DNA of 64,000 bases, taken from Mimachlamys varia. Lineage: Eukaryota; Mollusca; Bivalvia; Pectinida; Pectinidae. A program made the position numbers and the translations under genes. The notes under the pieces were generated by a model that was given only the letters and a program-made list of their open reading frames with translations, ran no database searches and had not been told where the DNA came from. Of this stretch, positions 1-13,500 are shown piece by piece (the first letter of the stretch is position 1; the number at the start of each line of letters is the position of its first letter). The stretch is from assembly GCA_947623455.1 (NCBI GenBank), contig OX392535.1:38650688-38714687 (forward strand), given 5' to 3'.

Positions 1-2470
1 AAACCAACATGTAACAAGATGATAATTATGGAGATGGAAACCATTTCTAACGGCCCCGCTGTTGCAAAGTAAAGCCAATATGTAAAGAATCTAAAATGAT
101 ATTACATGTATAAAAGTGAGTCTAAATAAGGGTAATACTTATGAAGAACAGGCAAATTCAAGAGAACTACCAGGTAGATATGAAGTCCTATACATGCTTA
201 GACCACATCAGCTCACAAATATAAATTAACTATAAATTGGTTGCATACAAAGATGATAGGCTACCAGATTATCGAGAGGGAAAATATATGTTTACCATCA
301 AGAATCTCCCTGCTACCACAGGTCACAAAGATATGGTGCCAAAACAAATATTTTTTGGATGGATGGACAGACAGCTGACTATTACTACCAGTCGTCCACC
401 TCTAATTATTTAAACTGAAGTTTATTCACAGTAAAATATTGTAAAATGATATTGATCTTCATTAGAGGATAGTTAATTATAGGCTACAACTTAATATTCA
501 AGTCCAGTTTCGTGCCAGATCCAACCAGTTTATAAGAAACACAAGCTACAGGACATTTCAAAGAGAAGGAAGTGATATTATTTTCATACAACAAACCAAA
601 CGTTCTACTATTTTTTGGCAATTAGAAAGAATACAGCACGGTTTATCAATCCGCTTATCACCAGAATGTGTAAAAGGTACTTGTTTCTCGGCGGATATTT
701 CCAAGAACTGCTTCAGCCATCAAAATAACAAATACAGAAATTATTTCCTTATTCCGTGAATCTTAAGGGGATTCAGTGATACCTCTAAACATGTTGGCCA
801 AAAAATCCAAGCCTTCTAATGGACATTGGTGCAAAGAACACCACATAATTACCAAAACATAGATGGGCCTGATACAGTGTATAAAAGCAATATTGTTGGC
901 TTTAATAATGACATAGAAATCAGGCAAATATAGTTGATAAATGCAGGTTTTGAGTCTATAACATTTAAATGTTACTTCAAGTGCAAAGTTTATTACTTTT
1001 CCTACAGATCGCAAGCGCCCATGTTTTACACCAGCTGGTATGCATAAAGTCAGGTCTTATACATTTCATCATTGCTACAAATGTTACAAATTGCATGCAT
1101 ATCGAGAACAGTCTACTGTCTATAAGTTTCATCCTTTTTAGTAAAATCACAAGCTTATATGAAGATTTATTTCTTAGTCTGTGGACTAAAGCAGACATTT
1201 TAGATGTCAGTCAACTTTTCAAAGCATCATTTGAAAAAAAAAATAGCAGCATTAATTAGGCCTTTAGATATTGACTAGTAATTCACATTTCATCAAATTA
1301 TTATCACTTAATCATGATAGATAGTTATAGGGATAATACAGTGAAAATGACAAAGTGCTGTAAATGACCTCAGACGTGACCAATATTTTAGATACACCAT
1401 ATTCACTGTAATTAGCGCCCAGGACATGTAAAAATTAGAATTTACCCAGTAGCGGTAATACTCATGTTGTGAGATGGACATTAATGTCATCATTTTCGGA
1501 CAATTTGTCAACATATTCCTGAGTTGTAAAAATATTTTTCAGCGTACTAGCCCAAGGCTAGTAGGCACTAATAATCCACTAGCCCAAAAAAAAAATCTGC
1601 TAGCCCGACAAATACAAAATGGATTTAGCTGACAAAATTAATGATCTCTTATATACATGTACATGTATCTCATAAATATATCACAGGATGCAGATATATG
1701 TTTTCCTTTCTTTCAACAAAATTAAATTAATTGGAACTTTTAATTCATTAATGAATACCTTATTTATTATCAAAAATAACGAAAATAGTTTTTCCTCTTC
1801 CTGAAAATTGGTCCGGATTCCTGTTTCACTATTATAAAGCATCATAAACAAACATGACTGACTTGCCGACTTTTGCAGAGATGAACTTTATTTCTGCACC
1901 CTACCTGCTTAAATCAAATAAAAGAGAATGATTTGGAACCTAAAGGGCCATTTTGGTGGTTAGTATACAATAGACTTTCAATTTTACCTTAGCTATGAAT
2001 GGTTCTTACAATCACACAAAATGCACATGTGAACAGCGATGTCTTGCATCATCATGCTCAGTTACGGCGAGAATGACTCAGTCTGTGTTTCAATAAATTT
2101 TGTAGTGAAAATACCAAGGAAATAACAGGTTGACATTGTAAATTGGTTACCTTTATGATGATAAAATAGAACAGAAGTAAAATTGTTAGTCCTGATATGA
2201 TAAAAAGGTCAGCCCAAGCTGAAAATCTGGTAGCCCTGGGCATCGGGCTAGTGGATTTTAAACCCCTGCATTCATTATCAATACTAGTGGGGTATATTTT
2301 TCTTGTATACATGTGCACAGTGAGGTCTATTGTACTGTACTATAGAATAATTTAGTCGTGTCACGATTAGTAGGGGTGCTTATATCATTTCAATACCCTT
2401 GCAGAAGGTGGGAGGGGGCTAATTATGGCGAATACGGTAACCCTTATAACCAACTATAAAATAGATTTAC
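1..2470. other. Intronic DNA of endophilin, no exon recognised
   Basis: No coding exon is recognised on either strand. The stretch is AT-rich intron, apart from the TIR-like repeat at 1540-2268. The next expected exon (the middle of the BAR domain) is not visible here, so this intron is at least 2.4 kb. Confidence 0.6.
1540..2268. repeat. Dispersed element with ACTAGCCC-type inverted ends
   Basis: The left part carries several copies of CTAGCCC near CAGCGTACTAGCCC. The right end reads CGGGCTAGTGGATTTTAAAC then CCCTG, so the inverted complement of the right end matches the left. There is no open frame. It resembles a non-autonomous DNA transposon. No clear target-site duplication is visible, so the left edge is approximate. 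Confidence 0.5.
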
Positions 2471-5400
2471 CGAACTCCATCTCTTCTCCCAGGTCCTTGC
2501 CATGTTTTATCATATGTTCCCCGAGGGTGCCCTCAGGCTGTGGGTAGGATGTATTTTTGGATTGTCCTCGCATTCTTGAAAATGAGTTTGCTGCAAATAT
2601 CTTTGCTCTGGAAGCTGGAATGGTAAAACAAAAAGAATTTTCCAAATCCATTTTTTTTTTCATTTACAGCACTTCAATGGTTATGCTTAGCAGCCACTTC
2701 AACCTGGGAGGCTGTAGTGTATCAAGGCTGTCTTTGTATACCCACCCACCATCCCCAGATACATGCCCTAAAGCTGGTGCATAATGTATACATGTATAAT
2801 TGCAACTTTTCGTGGTTGTAAAAAGATAATGCAAATCAGGCATTATTTAACAAAATATCAACTGTTAACTACAGCAGGGATATTTCATGTCATTCTGAAA
2901 ATCTCAGAAAAATTAACGATACATGATCACGATCAAATCAAGGATTTTGCTTGTTCTTGCATATAGTGCACACCCTCTTACCCAGTTTCGATTTTCCCTA
3001 AAAAAGTGTGCACTATACGCGAGAAATTACGATAGTTATGTTAATGATATTGTTAAATTGCAAATATTATGGGGTTTTTTTTTATCTTTTTAAGTAAATA
3101 TGTTCCTTGAATGACACAGTTGCATTTCCTTGGGGCTGTTTTGTATAATGTCATTACATGTACCATTAAGACTTTTTTTTGTTTTTCTTTATGTTATATA
3201 AAGAACATGTATAAATTTGTGTAACTAAATTCAGGTAGATTGGCTTTTATTCCAATTCCCATACTTTTTGACCAAACTGGAGTTAACAAGTTACCCCTAA
3301 AAGGCCAAATGTAAATATGTTGTTGCTTTCAAGAGGAAAGACCAGGTAGCTGTTTCTCATATATGTTAAATGTATATATAAATTATAATTCAAAGAGTAA
3401 TGTACTAACCTGGATTAGGTTGAAGAAATTCTTGTGTTTTAGTTATCAGGTCATCAACAAGTTTTCCCATTACGTCAATTCTCTGTAATAAAAACAAGAA
3501 ATGTTTCATCAAGCCTGTTGATATATCATCAGACGTTCATTGCTCCGTTTTCTATGTTTTTGCTGTTTTTGAGACTCCAGGAAGCCTGCGAATATTTGTC
3601 TTGCTGTACATTCATCTTGTTCCTTCAAGTTTGTCGTCTAGGTTTTTGAGGGCGACTACAATCTCGGTGTCATCTGTGGCTGTTTAAATTTTAACTTTAC
3701 CATACATACATATAAACAACTTTGCATTTTAAATCTTTCTGTTAAAGGTTGTTGGTTCTTTTTATATTTGAAGACAGCAATTGTAATCTGGTGTTGATGG
3801 AATGTTAAATAAATATCCTGATCAACCTGGCTTATTACTGTTACAGTATTTGCCATAATTAGCACCAATGGGGCCTAACAATTGATTCCAAAGGGGGCAC
3901 TTAATAGGATAACAAAACTAGGATCTGGACATAAAATGTCATTTTTTTATGAAGTAAATAAGTATGATGTATTATGACAAGAATGGATACTCATGATGTG
4001 TAACACTATTGTTACCAATTTCAGACAAGTTGTACATGTTTCCGATATTTGTGCAGGGTTTGCTTGAAGCCATCCCTATTTTTTTCAAGCATAGAAATTG
4101 AAAAGGACCCTACTAGTTTTCAGGATTCCCATTTAAACTTTAATGCAGAAGGACCCCATTTATTTTGGAAAAGACCCCATTTATAAAATACCCAGTGTGA
4201 ACCCTGTTGTAGCTGGTTATTTTTGTAAACATGATCACAGTGAGATTTACTTTACTTTTAAACAGAATCATTTAGTTCTGTCATGTTTGGTAGGGGCACT
4301 TATATAATTTTTATACCTCCGGAGAAGGGGGATCCCGGAGGAGCGCTTTATGTTACGGCAAATACTGTACACAAAATAAATGCCAATTGCAAATTATGTG
4401 AAAATGACTAGTTAGTGTGAAAACCTGGTTATATTCACTGTTTTTAGTTACCAAAACCTTAGTTATATACCCCTGTAGCATCTGGTAATGTAACCTAACA
4501 GGTCAAAAATCTGGGCTGAACCGAAACAAGAATCAAGCTGACAAGATAAAATATTCTAGTACGGTCCAGTTGTGCCATTGAATATTTTGCTAGAATTATG
4601 CAATTCACATACATCAAATATAGATTTTTGTAATAAAATATAGACATATTTGTAACACGCAATATTTATAAGCAAATCGACAGTGGGACTACCCCAGGGA
4701 TAGGTGTATGCCCTGTATCAAGACTTGTGTGAGGAAGAACAGAGATGTAGATAAGCACTAACACAAATAATCAATCATACGTTTACATTAGATATGCTTA
4801 TACTTCGAGCACAGAAGTATCTCTGTCATTTACAGGAAGGACAAGACTACACTTCCTTACTACAACACTTGTCTGGGACTAATCAACTTAATGCATCATA
4901 TATATATCTGTTGGTGTATGATCAATATATGATAAAACTGACCCAAGTAGGAAGAACTATTAAACCTAAAAATGACAGTATTCATGTAGGGATAATTCTG
5001 ACTCTTAAAAACTATGGGAGAATTTGAGGGATTTTATGGAATCAGGACAATATCTATGAGATTTTTCTATATAAAGTCATATATAATTTTGAATTTTTAA
5101 TGAGATTTTCAGGAAAAATATGGGTAAAAATCACCAAATCTTGCCCCAAAGTAATTCCTGCTCATGCATCGGATGATGATCCGAGTGAGCAATGTCAAAG
5201 TTCTGTTAACATTTATTTGGCATACATACCGTTTGATATTAACTCATCTGGATCTATATTTATCAATCTCCTCATGTTTACCTGTGTTATTTACTAATAA
5301 CCTGTAGGGTACATACATTATGACCCCATCATATCTGTTATTCTATTATCTGATAGATATATAACAACAGGGATCAAACCAAGCTCCTCATGTTGAAGCT

Positions 5401-8400
5401 ATAATGTTAATTCACACAAATGACTGTAGTTATTGAAATGTGAACCATCAGATAACCCCCACATATCCAGTGTTTGTTTTAACAGATTGTCCCCATTCAG
5501 CCACACTCCTGTTATCATATTGTACAGATAAGATGCAGACTCACTGTTTATATCACTGTCCAATAATAAGGACTGACCTAATGACAGACATCTATATTTC
5601 AAGTCCATGCAATCCAAACAGGGAAACATTTTATACAATAGTTATATACAGTGATCAATCTACGTACAGTGCATCCTGCATCCTGTACTCATAGGATTGC
5701 AAAAGGACCCATTGAATTTCAAGAAATTGTTAAATTAGAATTGTAGGACCATTGAATTTCCAGGAATTGTTAAATTTAATGTTGTAGGACCCACTTATAT
5801 TGTTTTTGGCAATACAAATGAAAAGGACCCATGAAAATAATTGTAGATTGATCACTGTAAGTATTGTATTGCACATTACAGGGTTCTCATTAAAAGCCGG
5901 TTGCCGGCAAAAGTAGCCTGTTATTCACCAACTTTGAACCAGCTATTTTTCAGAATTTTACATATGTCAACATTACAGAATGTAAAAATTTAACCAGCTA
6001 TTCTTTCGAAGTCAACCAATTATTGCAAAACATAGTGAGAACACTGCATTACTATCAAGGTTGTCCATAGGTGTTAACCTCTAAAACCTCCAATGAGGGA
6101 GATTGCATCTCCAACGAAGGAGAAAGTGTGTGAAATGTGACTGAAACTGCATTGCTCAATTTGTCTTTCCCTAATTATTATGTATCAAAATAACCTCAAA
6201 ATGTATTCATTTGATCCAGACAAACCTGTCATGGTCATTACACATACCCTGCAGTAACTAGGAGATCATTTGACCAAAGGATATAGATTTTGAATTTGTG
6301 TGAGTTGGGATTTAGATGAGGGAGATTTCAAGGGAGGTAAATTTTGGTCAAAATGACGGGGTCTCCCTCTTAATGAGGGCGGGATATGGGTATGGATGTC
6401 AAAAAAAGACATTAAATAGGAGTAAAAGTAAGGAGTAGCAAGTCCCAAAGTCACATCGCTGAGAAGAGAACGAAGAGTGCGTGGAAAAGAGTTTGAGAGG
6501 GAGTTGTCCAGTTGGTAATGAGGATGAGCAATAGTAGGTCACTAATATAGATAGCCCCGTTGCTTGGGCTCGGCATGGGAGCAACTCTTTAGCCCTCCAG
6601 CCTGTCTGATGCTTTACCACTGAGCTAAAGGGAAATTCCCTTTACAGTTCACATTTGTAAGGCACTCTATAATCAACATTAAATTCTCTCCTTTTTTTCA
6701 ATTTCCAACCCAGGTTCTGATCCCCACCCATCCCATCTCGAACCTTGAACAGGGAGGGTCATTGGCACGAGTTTATCTTGGTTATAATTGTCATGATCAA
6801 CATTTGACGAGTTCCCAGTGTTTAATCTCCCAACCACTGCTGATCTTGATGAACTATAAATATATACTTTAATATGCAAAACAGGTATTTAAAAGAACGA
6901 AATAAAACTGAATATTTTGGCTCGTCTACCGTTCAAATCTGACTGTGAGTACAAAGTTATACAGGAACCGTAATCCATATATGCAAAGGCAATTTCAATA
7001 CAAACTTTTTGCTGATCCTGATGCAGCATTTCAACAACTTGATACAAAATTTGCTATAGTGTTTGTATTGTCTTTGTTATCAATGAAAAAATGTGCGTTA
7101 TTCAATGTCTGATGTTAAAACGTAACAAATTGCAAGTAAAATATAATAACAACTGCTGTCAGCCATGCTTTCTTTGGTTTAAAGCGAATGTGTGCATTAC
7201 TTCATCAGTTCATGAAGACAAATGTATATGGTGGCCAAGGTTTAATACAGTTGGTAAGCTACTGGGATAACATTTCTGCCAAGTGTTTAAATTCTTTGAG
7301 ACGTAACAGTATGGGAAACAAACACTGATTCCAATGAGTTTTTGTTCTTAGATCCTGGTACTTTATTAGTAATAAACTGACGATTTTCCAGTATAATAAA
7401 AATTGGTAAAGCCTTCAAAATTATATATATGTAAATAGACTTCTACATCACACTCCTTATATTGGAAGAAGGTGCATTTAGAAATGTAACAATATTGGAG
7501 ACAAAAGTTACATCCATAGTTTTTTCTCTTAGTACATGTACTTAAATATTTTTGATTTTCACTTTCAAATATAGAATTCCATTCAACAAAACTAATATCC
7601 AAGTTATCACACTAAAACTCAAAGGGAGAATGGATGTCATGCAGAGGTACTGAAATTTATAAAGTAAACAAGGCGTTTAACATTTTTTTCCATCCACACA
7701 GAGAAACAGACTGTAGTTCCTCTGAGTGTGGAGAAGAAGATTTTTGAAATGTTGTTTTTTCCCTTTGGAGCCCCACCCTGGCCCCTTGGGTAACATTGGA
7801 ACAGGAATCCCCATTTTACAATTTTATATCTTCATTTACAAAAGATTATCCTGGCCTTGTTTGAAAAAAAAAACCAATTCATTGGTCTTTAAAAAGAAGT
7901 TGAAAATGTAAAATGTTATGCATGTTGCACGAAAATGGACAGAAAGTAATCGAAATAGGCTTAGTCATCTCAGCAAATTAAACTCTTCTGAATAATAGCA
8001 TATTGATATATGTTTTCAGTCTGATTTATATCAACATTTCAAAGTTCTTTCTAAAGAAGAAAGCAATTTAAATACAACAATTGAAATAATCAAAGAAAAC
8101 TTGAAATCATTGAGATGAAATACCGGTAGAAATTCTTGGACAATATGAATTCTAGATCATATGCCGATGGTTAAAAAAGGGCTCATCTAAATGCATACAT
8201 CTTATACATATATATCTGGAGCTGCACCATATATGCAAACACTACCATATTACGTAAATACTGTACTGGGTTTATTTATTTCTCAATTCCCAGCTTGTAT
8301 ATAAGGATTGAAAGTCATTATTTAACGTTCATAGTGCTATGAAAGTTCAGCTGTTGCACACATATTGCACGAAACCCACTAGTTCTAATTTAAATCAAAT

Positions 8401-10215
8401 TGGTGCCAATGATCAACATTTGTCATTTGAGCGTTTGATGCAGGGGCTTTCTCCATGTTATTCGAAGCTGAGCAACAAGACTCTCATTGAACAAGGTTGA
8501 TCTATGACGTCATAAGTAAACCATGTGTTACATCACGAGAACCATTGCTTTCATACTCGCATGAAAAGCATTTCTGCTGGTAATGTTTAAATACATGAAG
8601 TGAGTTGCAGCACAAATGTAAATATATACATATTGTCCATAAGTTCACAAATATTGATCATGCCCAGTGATCAATTTACAATTTATTTTCATGGGTCCTT
8701 TTTGTTCATATTGCCGAAAACAATGGGTCCCACAATGTTAAATTGAAGTATTTCCAGAATTTCAGTGAGTCCTATCAGAATGTTATGAGTACTGGACTCG
8801 GGACTCGCATGTAGATTGATCACTGCATGCCTATATCGAAATATCCCCACCCATGAAAGCCTCAGGATAACCGTTTCCTTGCTATCTTGACAATAGGGGT
8901 TATACTGTAACCTCTAAACATTGAAAATAAAGCTACTTAAGTTCATTGATTGATAGGATGCATGTATCTAAGAAACATTTAATCTAAAATATCATTTTTT
9001 AGAAACAACATTTTCATTGTTTGGATCCAAGAAAACTAAAACTGATACATGCAAGCACTCAATATAATAAAAGTTAAAACTTGTCATACCCTTTCCATCT
9101 CCATAAAATCCTCATCTAGTTCTGTTCCTTTAGCTCCCCCTATTTTCTCACTCATATACTGCAACAGAAAAACATAGCAAACATTACTTTTCCCCAACAA
9201 CTTCAGCCAAAAATGGAAAGCTTCGAATTTTAACTTACAGTCTACTTTTATTACAGCTCAAAATGTACACAGATTTATACAGCTTGTCAGCCTTATCATA
9301 TTATATACATTGAAAATAATCAAAATTTAAATTACTTCAGTTCAGGTGCAAATATTTAAGTGTTAATAGCCAGATTTCAAACACATTTGTATATATTCAA
9401 AGAAGAAACATTAATAAATAATATCATTATGCTGTCAGATATCATGTACAAAGTTTCCATTAACCTAACTAGACCTAAAAGCTACTATTAACTTATATAT
9501 CAAGATCATAAGATTCTTTCTTTTCATTTTCCTATATACGTAAAATAATGTACATCCCTTCAAAAGTACATGTAATATGACATGCATCATGACAAAGTCT
9601 AATGAAGCTGTTAAAGGTAATGACAGATGGGAGCCATCCTTAAGATAACTGGCATTTTTTGACAAGTGAGCTAGCTGAAAAGTATTTTTGCCTCTAATAT
9701 TGTAACAAAGGCTGAAGAGATACTATTAATTATCATTTATGTAGATTTCATTGATCTCATGTTATTTAATCAACATAAACAGAGGTTGACAATGAATATA
9801 TAAAACACAATTATGCCCGCGGGGGGTTTAACACGAGCCGAAAGCTATGGCCTATTTTAAGTACATGGTGTTAAGTAGTAAAGGTGAATTTTCTCAACCA
9901 TGCAATTTTGTTCAATGGCAAAAACAAGGACAAATACCATGTCGGTTTGATTAAAATCACAAATATGTCAATATTTATCAAAGGTTAAAATTAATATATT
10001 ACTGACAACAACCATAACTTTAAATTCAGCAGGCCCAATAATAAGCAAGATTCCGTGTAATGTGGTCCGGACATAAAAGTAAACATACAAACCATTGACA
10101 TGATCTGATAAACTGTCAAAGAATTCAATCGCTTGATTTATAAACATAATGAGCTGAATATATACTTTACCTGATTCGCCTTATTAAACTGTTTTTTAAG
10201 ACCCGCCAAAGACAT
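2471..10215 (-). CDS. SH3GL: Endophilin-A, 5' part (first four coding exons; gene continues off the left edge)
   Basis: Endophilin-A is a BAR-domain protein that bends membrane at clathrin-coated pits and recruits dynamin and synaptojanin through a C-terminal SH3 domain. Four coding exons are seen in reading order: 10215-10171, 9158-9090, 3482-3410 and 2614-2471. All have AG/GT borders, and phases are 0, 0, 1, 1. Exon 1 gives MSLAGLKKQFNKANQ, the amphipathic helix H0. Exon 2 (residues 16-38) contains SEKIGGAKGTELDEDF. Exon 3 (39-62) ends TKTQEFLQPNP. Exon 4 (63-110) starts ASRAK and contains YPQPEGTLGEHMIKHGKDLG. Exon limits agree with those I know for vertebrate endophilin A. The start is the first ATG after the promoter. 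The rest of the BAR domain and the SH3 domain must lie left of position 1; I found no further exon in 1-2470. Endophilin-B is excluded by the N-terminus. The numbered paralogue cannot be decided. Confidence 0.93.
2962..3017. repeat. Short hairpin with 12-bp perfect arms
   Basis: TATAGTGCACAC at 2962-2973 is exactly complementary to GTGTGCACTATA at 3006-3017, with a 32-base loop. It lies in endophilin intron 3. It may be an end-to-end remnant of a small MITE. Confidence 0.6.
4054..4206. mobile_element. CAGGG-ended MITE, family 1, copy a
   Basis: The element starts CAGGGTTTGC and ends GTGAACCCTG. It has no coding capacity. It matches, in reverse orientation, the copy at 31121-31273. The flanks are TTGTG on the left and TTGTA on the right, compatible with a 5-bp target-site duplication with one change. 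Confidence 0.65.
4987..5161. mobile_element. CAGGG-ended MITE, family 2, copy a
   Basis: The sequence TAGGGATAATTC...GTAATTCCTG is closely matched at 30356-30523. The flanking 5-mer TCATG occurs on both sides (4982-4986 and 5162-5166). It is non-coding; short reading frames across it are fortuitous. Confidence 0.6.
5649..5857. mobile_element. TA-flanked MITE with CAGTGATCAATCTAC ends, copy a
   Basis: CAGTGATCAATCTAC at the left is the perfect inverted complement of GTAGATTGATCACTG at the right, with TA on both flanks. Related copies lie at 8665-8825 and 12861-13032. TA duplication is typical of Tc1/mariner-type elements; the superfamily assignment is inference. Confidence 0.7.
5879..6046. 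mobile_element. CAGGG-ended MITE, family 3, copy a
   Basis: The element starts CAGGGTTCTCATTAAAAGCC and ends GTGAGAACACTG. A perfect 5-bp target-site duplication CATTA lies at 5874-5878 and 6047-6051. A related shorter copy is at 17466-17571 in a CHAF1A intron. Confidence 0.75.
6545..6630 (-). repeat. tRNA-like SINE fragment
   Basis: Read on the minus strand, TTTAGCTCAGTGGTAAAGCA is a good A-box/D-arm of a tRNA-derived promoter. The D-stem is imperfect and I see no convincing B box, so it is not a functional tRNA gene. A decayed SINE head is the best reading. Confidence 0.4.
8665..8825. mobile_element. TA-type MITE with CAGTGATCAAT ends, copy b
   Basis: It begins CAGTGATCAATTTAC and ends GTAGATTGATCACTG, the same ends as the copy at 5649-5857 in reverse internal orientation. 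It is non-coding. Confidence 0.65.
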
Positions 10216-10551
10216 TTTGTCGTCTTTTTGGATACTCGAACCTGAAATTTGAAAAGTAAAACCTATTCGTTATTCCTGTGTCTACGTCGTCGGGAGTCGG
10301 TTTTGACTGACTTACTCCCACCGTGACGTTTCTCAGCGCGGCAGCAAATACGGTTATTAAAAAAATCATTAAAAAAAATAAAAGACATACTGTGATTTTT
10401 TATATCTAAAATAATTCCTATTTTAAATGTTTGCATGTATAATTTGTCTTATTTTTAAAAACTCTATATTATTTTATAAGATATTCAGTCCGTATCGACG
10501 AGCGCCCAATATTCGCGCCAACTTCGAAGGGACAATCATAACACAGTGGAA
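10216..10551. promoter_or_regulatory. Divergent promoter between endophilin and CHAF1A, with an E2F-type site
   Basis: The two start codons are 336 bp apart on opposite strands. TTCGCGCCAA at 10512-10521 (complement TTGGCGCGAA) fits the E2F/DP consensus. CCAAT lies just before it at 10506-10510. Both are 30-45 bp upstream of the CHAF1A ATG. Vertebrate CHAF1A is S-phase expressed, so an E2F site is sensible. The AAATTTCAG read on the minus strand near 10241-10249 could be an acceptor for an endophilin 5'UTR intron. There is no TATA box. Function is inferred. Confidence 0.55.
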
Positions 10552-13500
10552 ATGGCTCAGGTTGATTGTGTGAATAATTTTGAAAATGGTAAGATTTATT
10601 GTGTAAACACGCACTTTACATGTTGTAAATGCAAAATCCTGTCGTAATTAATTGAAACAACTGTTAAATTTGTATTTATAGCTCTCCCGTCAATATTTTT
10701 TGCGGTGTTCAGTTGGATCGCCATGATGATGGATGATGTTTTCCCAAGGCGGCAATGTTGATGTCATTGTTTTATTTTAGTTTCATTCTGATTTAGGCAA
10801 ATTGTGTAAACATGAAACATGTCTTAGGATGTGAATTGAAATTAAGAATGATTTTGTCGTGATTGCATGTTATTTCTGAATGGAAGCAGTATATATTGAA
10901 GTTGTAACTGATGGGGGGGAAAGTTAATTACTTTCTAGTGGTTTTTGTATAAACTTTAAAAAAATTAATGATTTTTTTTTTTAAAGTGTTTTGGTATTGT
11001 TGGTACAAGATAAACCATAAATTGTACTAATTGGATTGTGTTTGCAACAGTGTGAGCAGAGTTAGTCCCAATATTAAAGGCCCAATATACGTAACTTTCG
11101 GCAAATCTTGAAGCGAAAATCAAGCCTAAAAACTGATTATATTTATAGATTTAGTTAAGATTAACTGACATCAGAAATATTCAAGATGAATTATTATGCG
11201 GCTACCGTACTCCAACAATGTTAGAGGTTTAACACGACGAGATATTTTTTGACGGGCGCCGTGTAACCTCTAACTGCCCATAGCTGATTTTCCCGATGCT
11301 GACGTCAGTGACGATCAATTTTTCAAAGTCAGGATTTTGAAAAAAATATAGTGTGTCACTTACATTTAAATGATCAATTAAGTCCAAATAGCATTCCTTT
11401 CCATAAATCCATCATGAAATCAGGAGAATTTCGTGTAAAACACTCAATTTTATACAAATAATGTTTTTCTTATGTCGAAGTGAAGCAGATAACATTGTCT
11501 GAAATAAATTTAAATATCATGTGGTTTTTGCGGCTAATATAAAAATGAAAATACATACAATGTTGTACAAGCGGAATACAACCAAGTTCTGTCTCATTTC
11601 GTTCCGTTTAAAAACCCCAGTACTATTTTTTATCAACCAAGGCAGCCATGTTGAAAAATAAGCCGGAGAGGTGCTTCAGCCGCTTGGTCTTGTTTGCGTT
11701 TGACGATCCATAATATTCTATATAATTGTATCTTTGACATACATATGTGATCTTAATTACATAAAACATGAGAAGACACTGTTTTTATGAACTGTCAATC
11801 ACTGAAGTAGGTTTTTTCAAGCCGATTTCATTCCCCTTAAATCGAGGGCGGAATCAGCTTTGAAGAATTAGTGCTTTGGAAATAAGAGGTCGCAGTCGGC
11901 AAAATCATATCCGATAATAAAAAGGCAGACCAGCGGCCTCTAATGTTATAGGAGTAGCGGCTACCGGTACAGCATCGTCAGATACCCACGGTTGATCTTG
12001 CTTCGCTTACTCACTCATCACCCGTGGGCAAACTCGCTGAGAAATCCTAGTAAAATATGGTAATTTGTATATTAGAACAGACCAATAAAAAAATCTGATA
12101 TGTAATTCGGAACTCTCCAGTTTGAAGACCCGTTTCGTGGTAAACCATACACAACAATGGCTGCGCCCATGAGAAAGCGTGTAAATGGGGAGTAGAAGAC
12201 GTGTTCACAACGATGGCGGCGCCAATTAAGTCTTGTGAATTTTGTTTAAAAATCATACGAGACAAGTCTTACAGGTCGTTGACTTCAAAAACAAGTCAAA
12301 AGCAATACAGTGCTACTTATCTAAGTTATGCTTCCGTATAGATTATATAACGCTAATTCTGATTGGTTTAAAATCGTATCGCGAAACTGCACTGGAACCA
12401 ATCAAATGCTTTGTACATATTAATTACCTACGAGGATTTCTCGGCGAGTTTGCCTATGGGTGATGAGTGAGTTAGCGAAGCGAGATCAACCATGGGTATC
12501 CGACGATGCCGGTACAGTAGCAGTTGAAAGTCGGTATTTGTAAACATGCTTCCATTTCAAACTGTCTTCTCACTTCGGCTTCTTGTTGGAGTGGGCCCCA
12601 CCTGAATTATTTTCAATTCTTTGGACGTTTCTGTCAAGACTTTCTTGTTAGTTACCGCTCGGGTTTACTTCGTTTTAGGATTATTTTTGCATGGTTTTCA
12701 ACTGGATTTTTTTTCAGAATCACGAAAAATTCCCTGAAGTTACGTATATTGGGCCTTTAAGTGGATCAGAGAATCTTAACCCATTGACTAATTTAGAGTC
12801 AGCAGCCTAGCTAGTCTCTAAAGGAATCTATATACAGAGAATGCATAGTTGCGGATACAGCACGATCAATTTACAACTTATTTTCATTGGTCCTTTTTTT
12901 TTGTACATTATTGCTGAAAGCGATGGGTCATGGAACCCACAACGTTAAATTGAAGTATTTCCAGAATTTGTAGGAATCCAATCATAACTTTATGAGTACT
13001 GGAGTCAGGACTCGCACATACATTGATTATTGCGCGCGGATATCATTTATCTGAATTTTTAGCCACCTTTGATGGTGGATTATTCAAATCACTCTGCATC
13101 CATGGTCTGTCCGTAAACAACTTGTGATATCGCTAATTCTTGAAAAGTGCAGGATGGATCATTCTGTAATATCATATGTAAGGTTCCCCTTGGTCCCCTT
13201 ATCTAATTTTTCGAACTGATCAGAAATACAAAATGGCTGAAAGGCGGTCGGCCATCTTGTATTTTGGGAGTTAGTTATTCATAGATTGTTACTGCTATAT
13301 TTCTTGACAAGTACCAGATAGAGCATTTTCAAATCTATATGAAGGTTCTCCTTGGTCCCTAGTTGCACATTGTCTAATTTTCAAACTTATCAGAAGAACA
13401 ATATAGCCAACAAACAGTCATCTTGCTATTGGGAGTCGTAACATGACTATACAGTCCTAGGGCTGTGTATCTATATATGGAATAAATTACATGTATGTCA

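Noticed and set aside
6545..6630. A functional tRNA gene
   Set aside because: The D-stem pairing is broken and no good T-arm/B box follows; better read as a SINE fragment.
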